Source: Micromonospora okii (GTDB lineage Bacteria > Actinomycetota > Actinomycetes > Mycobacteriales > Micromonosporaceae). From it: a stretch of DNA of 64,000 nucleotides. Position numbers and translations under genes: made by a program. The notes beneath the pieces are model-generated. The model saw nothing but the letters and a program-made list of their open reading frames with translations. It had not been told where the DNA came from and did not search any database. Within the stretch, counting starts at the first letter, position 1, and every line of letters starts with the position of its first letter. The DNA is taken from assembly GCF_020884795.1 (NCBI RefSeq), contig NZ_BBZF01000013.1, positions 1 through 64,000 of the forward strand, given 5' to 3'. Below, in pieces: positions 62,910-64,000 of the stretch.

Positions 62910-63303
62910 CGACAGTCGGCCGGACGGGCCCTTCGGGCACGGACGGAGATGAGACCTGAACACCCGAGCCGAAAAGGGACGACCCCCGTCGGGGGGTGAC
63001 GGGGGTCGTCGGGAGGTTCGGCTCCGGGGGGGTGTGAGCCGAACCGGCTCAGCGGCCACGGGGGGTGCAACCGCCGAGGGCTTGCAAGTCGTCCGAGATG
63101 TGAGCACTCGTCGCAAGCACAAGCATGCCTGAGCAACCCGTATACGTCGAGTGCTGGCGCATCTACTCCCTGCGAAATTCTGCGCGGAGAGTGTGATGGC
63201 CGTCACTGACAGCGCGGGCAGCAGGGGTCGCTTGAGGGGCCCGGCCGGTGTTCACACCCCGGGCACCCGCCGACGATAGACCATCCGGCTAGACTTTCGC
63301 GCC
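62910..63303. other. 394-bp intergenic region with layered inverted repeats
   Basis: No convincing gene; a 23-codon plus-strand frame at 63125 has no ribosome site. It holds the terminator at 62979-63009, further stems built from GAGCCG/CGGCTC (62966-62973 with 63017-63024; 63037-63051) and, at the right end, TAGACT (63290-63295) 8 nt before GTG 63304, the probable leaderless promoter of the HAD-IB gene. Confidence 0.5.
62979..63009. terminator. Terminator of the C39-like peptidase gene
   Basis: Perfect 12-bp arms ACGACCCCCGTC / GACGGGGGTCGT around a 7-nt loop, extended by an outer GAGCCGAA/TTCGGCTC pair, 69 nt downstream of the stop. Confidence 0.75.
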
Positions 63304-64000
63304 GTGGGCCGAAGTGCCGCTTTTTTCGATCTGGACAAGACCGTCATCGCCAAGTCGAGCGCGTTGGCGTTCGGTCGGCCGTTCTACCGCGATGGGCTGA
63401 TCACGCGGCGGGACGTGGTGAAGTCCGCGTACGCCCAGCTCATGTTCCGGCTGGGCGGCACCGACGAGCAGACCATGGCCAGGACCCGGGACTACCTCGC
63501 CGCGCTCTGCAAGGGCTGGCAGGTGGAGCAGGTCCGCCAGATCGTCGCGGAGACCCTGCACGAGCTGATCAATCCCTACGTGTACGCCGAGGCGGCGGCC
63601 CTCATCGAGGAGCACCAGGCCGCCGGCCGGGACGTCGTGCTGGTCTCCGCCTCCGGCGACGAGATGGTCCGGCCGATCGGCGAGCTGCTCGGGATCACCG
63701 ACGTGATCGCCACCCGGATGACGGTGGAGGACGGTCGCTACAGCGGTGAGGTGGAGTTCTACGCCGCCGGCCCGAGCAAGGTCGAGGCGGTCAGCGAGCT
63801 GGCCGAGTTGCGGGGCTACGACCTCGCCGACTCGTACGCGTACTCCGACTCGGTGAGCGACCGGCCGCTGCTGGAGTGCGTGGGCCACCCGACGGCGGTC
63901 AACCCGGACCGGGCGCTGCGCAAGCTGGCGACGGAGAACGCCTGGCCGGTGCTGGAGTTCCGGCACCCGATCCCGCTGGGCCGCCGGCTGCGGGAACGCC
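63304..64000 (+). CDS. HAD-IB family phosphatase (SerB-like), truncated by window end
   Basis: The first 232 residues are visible, starting at GTG 63304. Motif I is AFFDLDKTVIAKSS, motif II VVLVSASGDEMVRP, motif III Lys in GPSKVEAVSEL and motif IV AYSDSVSDRPLLECVG. The short helical cap fits HAD subfamily IB, which includes phosphoserine phosphatases and related enzymes in actinobacteria. The C-terminal end (ENAWPVLEF, then RLRER) suggests the usual further basic tail outside the window. Confidence 0.9.
   Translation, partial: MGRSAAFFDLDKTVIAKSSALAFGRPFYRDGLITRRDVVKSAYAQLMFRLGGTDEQTMARTRDYLAALCKGWQVEQVRQIVAETLHELINPYVYAEAAALIEEHQAAGRDVVLVSASGDEMVRPIGELLGITDVIATRMTVEDGRYSGEVEFYAAGPSKVEAVSELAELRGYDLADSYAYSDSVSDRPLLECVGHPTAVNPDRALRKLATENAWPVLEFRHPIPLGRRLRER

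Noticed and set aside
63125..63199. 23-codon plus-strand ORF
   Set aside because: No ribosome site or leaderless box, no similarity recognised.

Overview
The window is very GC-rich, with GTG starts at about a third of the genes, many stop/start overlaps (GTGA, TGATG) and strongly actinobacterial gene content: a split LigD/Ku end-joining set, an MFS-thymidylate kinase fusion next to holB and topA, a BldG-type STAS protein, and the 'helicase/secretion neighbourhood' Tad locus. I read it as chromosome of a filamentous actinomycete, most likely Micromonosporaceae (Micromonospora-like). The genus is inference from gene order and style; no rRNA or species marker is present.

Layout. 0-3 kb: NHEJ genes (ligD polymerase and ligase on minus, ku on plus). 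3-12.7 kb: housekeeping singles (PPOX, FKBP isomerase, HAD phosphatase, membrane proteins, quinone reductase, acyl-CoA synthetase, Nudix, 14-TM exporter, PfpI-like). 12.9-16.8 kb: heptose activation (hldE) with two glycosyltransferases, then Hsp20. 18-23.9 kb: PPOX, a winged-helix regulator with its exporter, a serine hydrolase, GNAT, DUF4240, SRPBCC. 24.1-26.0 kb: a three-gene minus-strand block resembling an actinophage lysis cassette (lysin-like, TM coiled coil, collagen-like). 26.3-31.9 kb: VOC protein, tRNA-Thr(CGT), phosphoesterase, ricT, and small YbaB/WXG-like genes. 32.1-44.3 kb: holB, the MFS-tmk fusion, a PLP enzyme, TetR/lactone oxidase, a DUF559-like protein, an IS30-type element with a frameshifted transposase, topA. 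44.7-49.5 kb: a small protein with a clamp-binding-like motif, a lipoprotein, hppA, an anti-sigma-type ATPase and bldG. 49.7-61.3 kb: DEAD/DEAH helicase and the Tad/Flp locus, whose usual continuity is broken by four accessory genes (68-aa protein, LURP-one protein, decayed HTH-regulator remnant, DUF4157 protein). 61.6-64 kb: secreted C39-like peptidase and a HAD-IB phosphatase running off the end.

Two structural themes run through the window. First, at least four families of hairpin-forming elements sit at gene 3' ends, mostly between convergent genes; an IS30-type element has landed in the exact centre of one of them, with a 3-bp target duplication. Second, more than ten genes have a TANNNT box 6-8 nt before the start codon and no Shine-Dalgarno sequence, the signature of leaderless transcripts, and this was used to choose starts.

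The most interesting observations are the IS30 insertion into a terminator palindrome, the stop-less TadE-like gene that reads in frame into a DUF4157 (eCIS-core) gene across 27-bp repeats, the isolated phage-type lysis cassette, an apparent AUC start for the MFS-tmk fusion, a QLSLF clamp-binding motif in an uncharacterised protein near topA, and candidate CebR-type and DnaA-type binding sites. I saw no CRISPR array, rRNA or complete prophage.
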